DNA from: Pontitalea aquivivens
GTDB taxonomy: Bacteria > Pseudomonadota > Alphaproteobacteria > Rhodobacterales > Rhodobacteraceae
Reading direction: 5' to 3'
Assembly (NCBI RefSeq): GCF_046507575.1
Contig: NZ_JBKFEY010000001.1
Coordinates: forward strand, 310,001 to 374,000
Length of the DNA stretch: 64,000 nucleotides
Positions 1-6,626 of this stretch are shown here, piece after piece. The first letter of the stretch is position 1; the number at the start of each line of letters is the position of its first letter. The notes below the pieces were generated by a model. That model was not told the DNA's origin, made no database searches, and saw only the letters and a list, made by a program, of their open reading frames with translations. Both the position numbers and the translations under genes were made by a program.

Positions 1-8
1 GGCGCCCG

Positions 9-803
9 TCACGCCCCGGCGCGGGGTAAAATCCGCGCCAGCCCCGCGACCAGCGCCGCATCGCCATCGCCTGCCACGGCGGCCACGCCCTGTGCGGCCA
101 GCGCGGCGGCGTACAGCCCCGGCCAGTCGCCCCGGCCCAGCACCCGAACCGGCTGGCCCAGCCACCAGGGCCGGGTCGCGGCCAGCGCGGCGCCGATCAG
201 GCTGCCTGCCTGGGTGGCGGCGCTGGCCTCGGGCGCGCCCAGATGGCGCAGCATCCGTTCGGGGCGCGACAGGGTGTCGGACAGGGCGGTCAGAAATTGC
301 GGGTCATCGGGGGCGGGCGCGGTCAGGCCAAAGGCCGTGGCCAGCGTGGCATCGGCGGTGGCAACCGCGCTGACGACTTCGCCTGCGCTGATCTGCGCCC
401 AGATGCAGCGCGGCCCCGGCAGGCAGATCACCCCGTCAAAGCCCGGATCGGCGGCCAGCACCCCGCCGATCCGCGCGGTGGCGGCGGCGGGCAGGGCCAG
501 GGGCGGATTTGTCTGCATCAGCCCCGGCAGATGGGTGACACCGGCGGCATCGGGGCGCGGCAGGTCGGGCGCCTGCGGCAGGGGCGGGCAGGGCAGGGCA
601 CGCGGTGCCGGATGGTCCAGCCCCGCCGCCGCCGCCGGCAGGCCCCCCAGGCCGGGGTTGCCGCGCCAGCCTGCGATACGCGCCGGGGCCTCGGCCAGGG
701 GGGCATGCCAGTCCTGCCGGATCCGGCCCGCCGCATCCACGCCAAAGGCGCGCAGATCGGCCCCCTCTGCCGCCAGCGCGATCCAGGAAATTGTGCTGTT
801 CAT
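9..803 (-). CDS. 2-dehydro-3-deoxygalactonokinase-like protein (DgoK family, degenerate motifs)
   Basis: The 264-residue protein follows the DgoK pattern. In the family this kinase phosphorylates 2-dehydro-3-deoxygalactonate in the DeLey-Doudoroff galactose route. The N-terminal segment (residues 5-20, SWIALAAEGADLRAF) sits where DgoK normally has a DWGTSNLRA-type phosphate loop, and CLPGPRCIW at 127-135 replaces the usual CLPGTHSKW. Both key motifs are therefore eroded and the protein is shorter than the usual roughly 290-330 residues. The stop overlaps a GTGA, so a partner (dgoA aldolase in relatives) may begin at base 12 and continue outside the window. The family call is fairly safe; catalytic competence is doubtful. 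Confidence 0.7.
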   Translation of the reverse strand: MNSTISWIALAAEGADLRAFGVDAAGRIRQDWHAPLAEAPARIAGWRGNPGLGGLPAAAAGLDHPAPRALPCPPLPQAPDLPRPDAAGVTHLPGLMQTNPPLALPAAATARIGGVLAADPGFDGVICLPGPRCIWAQISAGEVVSAVATADATLATAFGLTAPAPDDPQFLTALSDTLSRPERMLRHLGAPEASAATQAGSLIGAALAATRPWWLGQPVRVLGRGDWPGLYAAALAAQGVAAVAGDGDAALVAGLARILPRAGA

Positions 804-857
804 GGCGCCTATCCCGTTTTACCCGGTCTGGCGGCGCAGAAAGCACGCTTTCGCCCG

Positions 858-873
858 GCGATCAACCGATCGC
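858..873 (-). terminator. weak hairpin downstream of znuA
   Basis: GCGATC and GATCGC flank an AACC loop just past the znuA stop, followed in the minus direction by a second small GAAAGC/GCTTTC palindrome. There is no proper T-run, so termination is only a guess. Confidence 0.3.
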
Positions 874-878
874 GGGGA

Positions 879-1847
879 TCAGTTTTGGGCCAGACAGTCC
901 AGCAGGGTCTGTGCCATGCCCGCCAGCAGCCGGTCATACAGCGCCGGGCCCGGATCCAGCAGGCTGCCCGCGGGGTCAAGCGTGCCGCCCAGCCGCACAT
1001 CGGTGCCCTCGATCACGATGGCCAGCTGTTTGGGGTCGTGCTGCGCCTCGGGGAAGGCACAGCGCACGCCCTGCGCGCCAAGGCGATCGCGCAGATCGGC
1101 CAGATGGCGTGCACCCGGCGCGGTGGCATCGCCAAGGTTGACCGAACCGGCAACGTTCAACCCGTAATGGCCCGCGAAATAGCCGTAAGCGTCGTGAAAG
1201 ACGATGAAGGGCGTATCCCGAACCGGGGCCAGGCCGGCGGCAAGGCGGGCATCCAGCGCCGCGATCCGCGCGCCTGCGGCTTCGGCATTGGCGCTGTAGC
1301 GGGTGGCGTTTTCGGGATCGGCGGCCGACAGTTCCGCGGCGATTACCGCCAGCCAGGCGCGGGCATTGGCCGGGTCAAGCCAGGCATGGGGGTCAAGCCC
1401 GTCATGGGCGTGATCGTCATGGTCCCCGGCGGCGTGATCCCCGGCTTCGTGTCCTGTGGCGTCATGATCCTCATGATCGCCGTGATCATGGGCACTGGCA
1501 TCGCCGAAATCGCGGCGGAAGGTGGTCTCGGATTCCAGCAGGGCCATGGCACGGGTATCAGCGGCCAGCCCGTTCAGCGCGCGGTCAAGCCAGGGGGTCA
1601 TGCGCGCGCCCATCCAGAAGACCAGATCCGCATCCTGCAGCGCGCGCGCATCGGCGGGGCGCATCTGATAGTCATGCGCATTCGCGCCCCGATCCAGCAG
1701 CAATGTGGGCGTGCCCAGATCGCCCATCACATCGGCCACCAGGGCATGCACAGGCGGGATGTCGGTCACCACCGCGGGGGGGGCGGCCAGCGCGGACAGC
1801 GGTGCCAGGGCAAGCGGCGCAAGCGCCAGCAGGGGAAGGCGGGACAT
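879..1847 (-). CDS. znuA: zinc ABC transporter periplasmic binding protein ZnuA
   Basis: This 322-residue protein captures periplasmic zinc for ZnuBC. A signal peptide ends near residue 21. Expected zinc ligands are visible as H58 (ANAHDY), H154 (DPHAW) and H218 (FHDAYG), with D291 (TLDPAG) near the C terminus. Residues 120-148 form a His/Asp-rich loop, a hallmark of ZnuA rather than manganese-binding relatives. It is transcribed divergently from zur-znuC-znuB across an 86-bp gap holding two Zur-box-like palindromes, so expression should rise in zinc starvation. Confidence 0.95.
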   Translation of the reverse strand: MSRLPLLALAPLALAPLSALAAPPAVVTDIPPVHALVADVMGDLGTPTLLLDRGANAHDYQMRPADARALQDADLVFWMGARMTPWLDRALNGLAADTRAMALLESETTFRRDFGDASAHDHGDHEDHDATGHEAGDHAAGDHDDHAHDGLDPHAWLDPANARAWLAVIAAELSAADPENATRYSANAEAAGARIAALDARLAAGLAPVRDTPFIVFHDAYGYFAGHYGLNVAGSVNLGDATAPGARHLADLRDRLGAQGVRCAFPEAQHDPKQLAIVIEGTDVRLGGTLDPAGSLLDPGPALYDRLLAGMAQTLLDCLAQN

Positions 1848-1890
1848 GGGATCTCCGTTATGGCTTGTAGCTTCGGCGGGTGTTATTTAT

Positions 1891-1903
1891 GTTATAGCGT
1901 AAC
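1891..1903. promoter_or_regulatory. Zur box 1 (znuA side)
   Basis: GTTATAGCGTAAC is an imperfect palindrome with GTTA/TAAC ends, matching the core of the alphaproteobacterial Zur box (GTTATANTATAAC). It lies 44 bp upstream of the znuA start codon, where a repressor would block the znuA promoter. Confidence 0.7.
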
Positions 1904-1912
1904 AGGTCAAGA

Positions 1913-1935
1913 GAAATGTGATAAGATAACCAAAT
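1913..1935. promoter_or_regulatory. Zur box 2 (zur side)
   Basis: The 23-bp stretch has left arm GAAATGTGAT, right arm ATAACCAAAT and a core GTGATAAGATAAC. It resembles the full-length Zur consensus of Rhodobacterales better than box 1. It ends at the zur start codon, so it would give autoregulation of zur-znuCB. Its centre is 27 bp from that of box 1, so one or two dimers could silence both directions. Confidence 0.7.
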
Positions 1936-2455
1936 GCAGGATGTCCCCCCGCCGCCAGACCCGCAGCCAGATCCGGCCAGGCTGGCCTTTGCCCGCCATG
2001 ACCACAGCCATTGCGCGGGCGACACGCTGGCCCGGGCCGAGGCGGTCGCCGCCGAACGCGGTGCCCGGCTGACCCCGGTGCGGCGGCGCGCGCTGGAAAT
2101 CCTGCTGGAGGCGCATCGCGCCATGGGCGCCTATGAGGTGCTGGACCGGCTGGCAGCCGATGGCTTTGGCCATCAGCCCCCGGTCGCCTATCGCGCGCTG
2201 GAATTTCTGGTGGAACATGGGCTGGCCCATCGCATCCGGCGGCTGAACGCCTTTGCCGCCTGCATGCACCCGGGGCTGGCGCATGCCCCGGTCTTCCTGA
2301 TCTGCCGGGCCTGCGACAGCGTCGCCGAAACCGCGGGTGAGCCGGTGCGCGCCGCGCTGGATATGGCGGCGGCGGCGGTTGGTTTCCGGGTCGAGCGCGC
2401 CAATATCGAGGCGCTGGGCCTGTGCCCCGCCTGTGCCCGGGGGACCGCGGCATGA
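1934..2455 (+). CDS. zur: Fur-family zinc uptake regulator Zur
   Basis: A 173-residue Fur-family protein. Residues 35-100 form the winged helix (RLTPVRRRALEILLE, then the PPVAYRALEFLVEHGL recognition region). Two CxxC pairs, C124/C127 and C164/C167, form the structural zinc site, and an N-terminal HDHSHC patch adds possible ligands. It is the first gene of zur-znuC-znuB and its stop overlaps the znuC start (ATGA). Its position in the zinc operon and the two flanking Zur boxes separate it from Fur and Mur. It is expected to repress both directions when zinc-loaded. Confidence 0.93.
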   Translation: MQDVPPPPDPQPDPARLAFARHDHSHCAGDTLARAEAVAAERGARLTPVRRRALEILLEAHRAMGAYEVLDRLAADGFGHQPPVAYRALEFLVEHGLAHRIRRLNAFAACMHPGLAHAPVFLICRACDSVAETAGEPVRAALDMAAAAVGFRVERANIEALGLCPACARGTAA

Positions 2456-3258
2456 GCCTGATCGACGCGCGCGGCCTGGGTGTGCGCCACGGTGGCGCGG
2501 CGGTGCTGCAGGGGGTGGATTTCACCATCGACCGTGGCGAGATCGTGACCATCGTCGGGCCCAATGGCTCGGGCAAGTCGACGCTGATCCGGGCGCTGAT
2601 CGGCTTGCAGCCGCTGGCCGGGGGCCGTGTGACGCGCGCGCTGGGGCTGCGGATCGGCTATGTGCCGCAACGGCTGCATCTGGATGCCAGCCTGCCGATG
2701 ACGGTGCGCCGCTTTCTGTCGCTGCCCCGCCGGGTCAGCGATGCCGCCGCGCGCGAGGCGCTGGCGCGGACCGGCGTGGCGGGGCTGGAGACGCGGCAGA
2801 TGGCGGCGCTTTCGGGCGGGCAGTTTCAGCGCGTGATGCTGGCCCGCGCGCTGTTGGCCCGGCCCGATATCCTGATCCTGGATGAGGCGACGCAGGGCCT
2901 GGACCAGCCCGGCACCGCGGCCTTCTATCGCCTGATCGAAGAGGTGCGGGCCGAAACCGGCGCCGCCGTGCTGATGGTCAGCCACGATCTGCATGTGGTG
3001 ATGTCGGCCTCGGACCGGGTGATCTGTCTGAACGGCCATATCTGCTGCGAGGGGACGCCGCGGGTCGTGTCCGCCGCGCCGGAATATCGCGCGCTGTTCG
3101 GGCTGGGCACGGGCGGGGCGTTCGCGCTGTATCGCCATGACCATGACCATGACCATGATCATGATCATGCTGCGGGCCACGGCCATGATCCGGCCCATCC
3201 GCATCAGGCCCATCCGCATTCCCACGACGACACCTGCGCGGGGCACGATCATGCTTGA
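2452..3258 (+). CDS. znuC: zinc ABC transporter ATPase ZnuC with His-rich tail
   Basis: The ABC ATPase of the zinc importer, 268 residues from the ATG that overlaps the zur stop; an upstream in-frame start at 2422 would run back into zur. Walker A is GPNGSGKST (36-44), the signature LSGGQ (120-124), Walker B LILDEA (141-146) and the H-loop histidine 178. From residue 229 the protein carries a tail of about 40 residues made largely of His-Asp and His-Pro repeats. Such a tail is unusual on a cytoplasmic ATPase and could bind zinc. Its end overlaps znuB by 8 bp. Confidence 0.95.
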   Translation: MSLIDARGLGVRHGGAAVLQGVDFTIDRGEIVTIVGPNGSGKSTLIRALIGLQPLAGGRVTRALGLRIGYVPQRLHLDASLPMTVRRFLSLPRRVSDAAAREALARTGVAGLETRQMAALSGGQFQRVMLARALLARPDILILDEATQGLDQPGTAAFYRLIEEVRAETGAAVLMVSHDLHVVMSASDRVICLNGHICCEGTPRVVSAAPEYRALFGLGTGGAFALYRHDHDHDHDHDHAAGHGHDPAHPHQAHPHSHDDTCAGHDHA

Positions 3259-4042
3259 CGATTTCCTGACGCGCGCCGCGCTGGCGGGGCTTGGCCTGAC
3301 CCTGGCGACCGGCCCCCTGGGGGCGCTGGTGGTGTGGCGGCGCATGGCCTATTTCGGCGATGCCACGGCCCATGCCGCGATCCTGGGGGTGGCGATTTCC
3401 TTTGGCTTTGGCCTGTCGGTCTATGCCGGCACGCTGGCGGTGGCGCTGGGCATGGCGATCACGGTGGCCACGCTGGCCGGGCGCGGCCATGCGATGGATA
3501 CGACGCTGGGGGTGCTGGCGCATTCGGCGCTGGCGCTGGGGCTGGTTGCGGCATCGTTCCAGTCGGGGCTGCGGGTGGACCTGAGCGCCTGGCTGTTTGG
3601 CGACATCCTGGCGGTCAGCCGTGCCGATCTGGCGGTGGTGGCGGGGGGCGCGCTGGCGGTGCTGGCGCTGCTGGTCTGGCGCTGGCAGGGGCTGTTGACC
3701 GCCACGGTGAATGAGGAACTGGCCCAGGCTGCCGGGCTGAACCCGCGGCATGAACGCCTGGCGCTGACGCTGGCGCTGGCGCTGGTGGTGGCGGTGTCGA
3801 TCAAGATCGTGGGGGCGCTGCTGATTTCGGCGCTGCTGATCGTTCCGGCGGCGGCGGCGCGCGGTGTGGCGCGCACGCCCGAACAGATGGCGGCGGCGGC
3901 CACGCTGGCGGGGGCGGTGTCGGTCCTGGCGGGGCTGGGCGCATCCATGCGGTTCGGCACGCCCGCGGGGCCCTCGATCGTAACGGCTGCGGCGGCGCTG
4001 TTCGTGCTGTCGCTGCCGTTGCGCGGGCGGGTGGGCGGCTGA
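3251..4042 (+). CDS. znuB: zinc ABC transporter permease ZnuB
   Basis: A hydrophobic ABC-3 family permease of 263 residues that forms the zinc channel with ZnuC and ZnuA. It starts at MLDDFLTRAALAGLGL, inside the end of znuC. The open frame continues upstream as a Met/Thr/Ile repeat, but that is only the out-of-frame reading of the znuC histidine tail. The N-terminal GALVVWRRMAYFGDATAHAAILG is the family's conserved cytoplasmic-loop region, and about eight membrane segments follow. It ends 9 bp from the convergent ugd gene. Confidence 0.95.
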   Translation: MLDDFLTRAALAGLGLTLATGPLGALVVWRRMAYFGDATAHAAILGVAISFGFGLSVYAGTLAVALGMAITVATLAGRGHAMDTTLGVLAHSALALGLVAASFQSGLRVDLSAWLFGDILAVSRADLAVVAGGALAVLALLVWRWQGLLTATVNEELAQAAGLNPRHERLALTLALALVVAVSIKIVGALLISALLIVPAAAARGVARTPEQMAAAATLAGAVSVLAGLGASMRFGTPAGPSIVTAAAALFVLSLPLRGRVGG

Positions 4043-4051
4043 ACGCGCGCC

Positions 4052-5356
4052 TTACCGCCCGACGCTGGTATAGGCGACAAAGCCGGCCTTTGCCGCATCG
4101 GCCTGATTATAGATGTTGCGCAGGTCCGCCAGCCGCGCCACCGTCATCTTGCGGGCCAGTTTCGCCAGATCCAGCGCGCGGAATTCGTTCCATTCCGTCA
4201 GGATCACGACGCAATCGGCATTATGGGCGGCCTTGTAGGCATCATCGGCCCAATGCACGCCGGGCAACAGCGCCTCGCCCTCGGCTTTGCCTTGGGGATC
4301 GACGACGCGCACCTTGGCGCCTGCCCCCACCAGCGCGGGCACGATCGTCAGCGCGGGGGCATCGCGCATGTCGTCGGTGTTGGGCTTGAACGTCACCCCC
4401 AGCACCGCCACCGTCTTGCCATTGACCGAGCCCCCGCACAGATCGACCACCTTGTCGATCATCCGCCGCTTCACCTCGTCATTGACCTTGATGACGGTTT
4501 CCACGATCTGCATGGGCACGGCATGATCCTGGCCCATCCGTGCCAGGGCCTTGGTATCCTTGGGGAAACACGATCCGCCATAGCCTGGGCCGGCATGCAG
4601 GAACTTGTTGCCGATGCGCCCGTCCAGGCCCATGCCGCGCGACACCTCCTTGATGTTCGCGCCCACCCGTTCGCACAGCTGCGCGATTTCGTTGATGAAG
4701 GTGATCTTGGTCGCCAGAAAGGCATTGGCGGCGTATTTGATCAGTTCGGCCGTTTCCAGATCGGTATAAAGGATCGGGAATTCGCGCAGGAACAGGGGGC
4801 GATAGATTTCGCCCATCACCGCCCTGGCGCGATCCGAGGTGACACCGACGACGATCCGGTCGGGGCGCATGAAATCGTCGATCGCGGCGCCTTCACGCAG
4901 GAATTCGGGGTTCGAGGCCACGTCGAAGTCGGCATCGGGCCGCACCCGGCGGATCGTGTCGGCCACCATCTGGTTGGTGCCCACCGGCACGGTCGATTTC
5001 GTCACGACCACGGTGTAATGGGTCATTGTGCGGGCGATTTCCTCGGCCGCGGCGGTGACATAGGTCAGATCGGCATGGCCGTCGCCGCGCCGGGTGGGGG
5101 TGCCCACGGCGATAAAGACCGCTTCGGCATCGGCCAGTGCGGCCGCCAGATCCTGCGTGAACGACAGCCGCCCCGCGGCCACGTTTTTGGCCATCAACTG
5201 GTCCAGCCCCGGTTCGAAGATGGGCACCTCGCCGCGCATCAGCATGTCGATCTTGCGCGGGTCCTTGTCGACGCAGACCACTTCATGGCCGAAATCGGAC
5301 AGGCACACCCCCGAGACAAGCCCGACATATCCGGTTCCGATCATTGCGATTTTCAT
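4052..5356 (-). CDS. ugd: UDP-glucose 6-dehydrogenase
   Basis: Oxidises UDP-glucose twice with NAD to UDP-glucuronate, a precursor for exopolysaccharide and lipid glycosylation. The 434-residue protein begins MKIAMIGTGYVG with the Rossmann loop at 7-12. The catalytic cysteine is C263 in GPGYGGSCFPKD, and the C-terminal UDP-binding domain carries GVTFKPNTDDMRDAP. The start chosen excludes an 11-residue in-frame extension lacking family similarity. It lies beside the YjbF/YjbH pair, consistent with a polysaccharide function. Confidence 0.95.
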   Translation of the reverse strand: MKIAMIGTGYVGLVSGVCLSDFGHEVVCVDKDPRKIDMLMRGEVPIFEPGLDQLMAKNVAAGRLSFTQDLAAALADAEAVFIAVGTPTRRGDGHADLTYVTAAAEEIARTMTHYTVVVTKSTVPVGTNQMVADTIRRVRPDADFDVASNPEFLREGAAIDDFMRPDRIVVGVTSDRARAVMGEIYRPLFLREFPILYTDLETAELIKYAANAFLATKITFINEIAQLCERVGANIKEVSRGMGLDGRIGNKFLHAGPGYGGSCFPKDTKALARMGQDHAVPMQIVETVIKVNDEVKRRMIDKVVDLCGGSVNGKTVAVLGVTFKPNTDDMRDAPALTIVPALVGAGAKVRVVDPQGKAEGEALLPGVHWADDAYKAAHNADCVVILTEWNEFRALDLAKLARKMTVARLADLRNIYNQADAAKAGFVAYTSVGR

Positions 5357-5582
5357 GTGCCAGTCCTCAAGCCGGTTGCGCGGGCACATTCGCCCGCAGC
5401 CCCGGCCTTGTCAACGGATGGGGGGCCGGGCGGGGCAGGGGTGATCTGGCTATTCTGCAACAGTTGTGTGCGCCGCGGTGCAGCGCAACCGGATTTTTCT
5501 TTGCATTGTGGCGCATCTGTGTAAGGGTTGATCGCGATGCTGTCGGCGTCGGCGGCTCTCTACAGTAATGACGGAGAATATC

Positions 5583-5774
5583 ATGAAGAAAATTGCTACT
5601 CTCGCGCTGGCCCTCGGCCTGACCGCCTCGACCGCTTTCGCTGGCGGCTATTCGGCTCCTGTCGTGGAAGCCGAGCCGGTTGTTGTCGAGGAATCCTCCT
5701 CGTCGAACCCGGGTCTGATCGTTCCGGCGCTGCTGCTGCTGGGCATCATCGCCGCGGCTTCGTCGAATTCCTGA
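5583..5774 (+). CDS. tiny exported membrane-anchored protein
   Basis: A 63-residue product starting MKKIATLALALGL after an AGAATATC spacer. Residues 1-20 form a signal peptide ending TAFA. Then comes a short acidic Val/Glu/Ser linker (AEPVVVEESSSS) and a C-terminal hydrophobic helix (GLIVPALLLLGIIAAA) ending SSNS. Proteins of this build are common in Rhodobacteraceae and have no assigned function that I know. A strong terminator follows directly, so it is an independent transcript. The nearby yjbF/yjbH genes raise a loose analogy with the small secreted YjbE, which is inference only. Confidence 0.75.
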   Translation: MKKIATLALALGLTASTAFAGGYSAPVVEAEPVVVEESSSSNPGLIVPALLLLGIIAAASSNS

Positions 5775-5803
5775 TCCGACCGATCCGCAAGGATTTGGAA
5801 TGG

Positions 5804-5830
5804 CCGGAGAGCTTGGCTCTCCGGTCATTT
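5804..5830 (+). terminator. rho-independent terminator of the small exported protein gene
   Basis: CCGGAGAGC (5804-5812), loop TTG and GCTCTCCGG (5816-5824) form a perfect 9-bp stem followed by TCATTTCATTTT. It lies 29 bp after the stop codon. Confidence 0.85.
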
Positions 5831-5893
5831 CATTTTGGCGGGCGGCATGTTCCGGTGTCGGCTGGCCGATGGGATGCGCCCTGCAGGAATGAC

Positions 5894-5920
5894 AAGACCC
5901 GCCGCGATGCGACGGGTCTT
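5894..5920 (-). terminator. terminator downstream of yjbF
   Basis: AAGACCCG (5894-5901) pairs with CGGGTCTT (5913-5920), giving an A/T-flanked 8-bp stem that can act in both directions. It lies 23 bp past the yjbF stop. Confidence 0.7.
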
Positions 5921-5942
5921 TGGCCTGCTGGGTGTCAAAGGC

Positions 5943-6626
5943 TCAGGGGCGCAGGGTCTGGATCGTGACATGGCCCAGTTGCGGGCCGATCCATTGCCGC
6001 GACAGCACGATATCGCCCGCGCCGTTGACCAGATAGTTGTTTTCAATGCGCTGACCCGCGCCGGTGCAGGCTTCCCTGACCTGTTGTCCGTTATGCGGCG
6101 TCCCGGCGATTTCGAAGGCCTGATTTGCGCCCAGACTGACCGTGCAGCGCAGCGGCAGCGGGCGTTCGATCCCCTCGCCATCCAGATAACGGTGCAGCTT
6201 GTCGGCGCTGCCCGCGCGCCGGCCGCGCACCAGCGCGGAAACGGCGGCCAGTTCGGATGACATCAGGTCATGGCCCAGCCCCCGGGTGCCCGCCAGCATC
6301 CCGTCGCGCAGGATCAGGCCCTGCTGGTTCGGCGTCATATAGCTGCGCATCGCGCCATTTTGTCCGCTCAGGCCCAGAACGGTGGTCAGGCCCTGGGCTT
6401 CCAGCGTGGCCAGAATCAGCGGCCCGCGATTGGACGCCAGCGCAGACCGCGCCATCGCCCCGGTATCGACCGGGGCGGCCCCGGTCTTGCCGGGCATCAG
6501 CGTGGCGATCACCCCGCGCACCACACCGCCCGCGATCTGGGCCTTTTCGGCCTGGCCCGTATCGCTGCCGCAGCCCGCGATCAGCGCCAGCCCCGCCGCC
6601 AGAAACGCCGCGCGTGCCCCGATCAT
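5943..6626 (-). CDS. yjbF: YjbF/GfcB-family outer membrane lipoprotein
   Basis: A 227-residue lipoprotein with lipobox LALIAGCG (Cys19). The body matches the YjbF/GfcB family of exopolysaccharide and group 4 capsule export loci: conserved features are TLEAQGLTTVLGLSGQNGAMRSYMTPNQQGLILRDG, split here across residues 75-110, and a closing QWIGPQLGHVTIQTLRP. It overlaps the end of yjbH by 4 bp (ATGA), so the two are co-translated. It probably acts with YjbH at the periplasmic face of the outer membrane. Confidence 0.85.
   Translation of the reverse strand: MIGARAAFLAAGLALIAGCGSDTGQAEKAQIAGGVVRGVIATLMPGKTGAAPVDTGAMARSALASNRGPLILATLEAQGLTTVLGLSGQNGAMRSYMTPNQQGLILRDGMLAGTRGLGHDLMSSELAAVSALVRGRRAGSADKLHRYLDGEGIERPLPLRCTVSLGANQAFEIAGTPHNGQQVREACTGAGQRIENNYLVNGAGDIVLSRQWIGPQLGHVTIQTLRP

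Noticed and set aside
3137..3250. N-terminal extension of ZnuB made of Met/Thr/Ile repeats
   Set aside because: It is the shifted reading of the ZnuC histidine tail; ZnuB homologues begin at the position of base 3251.
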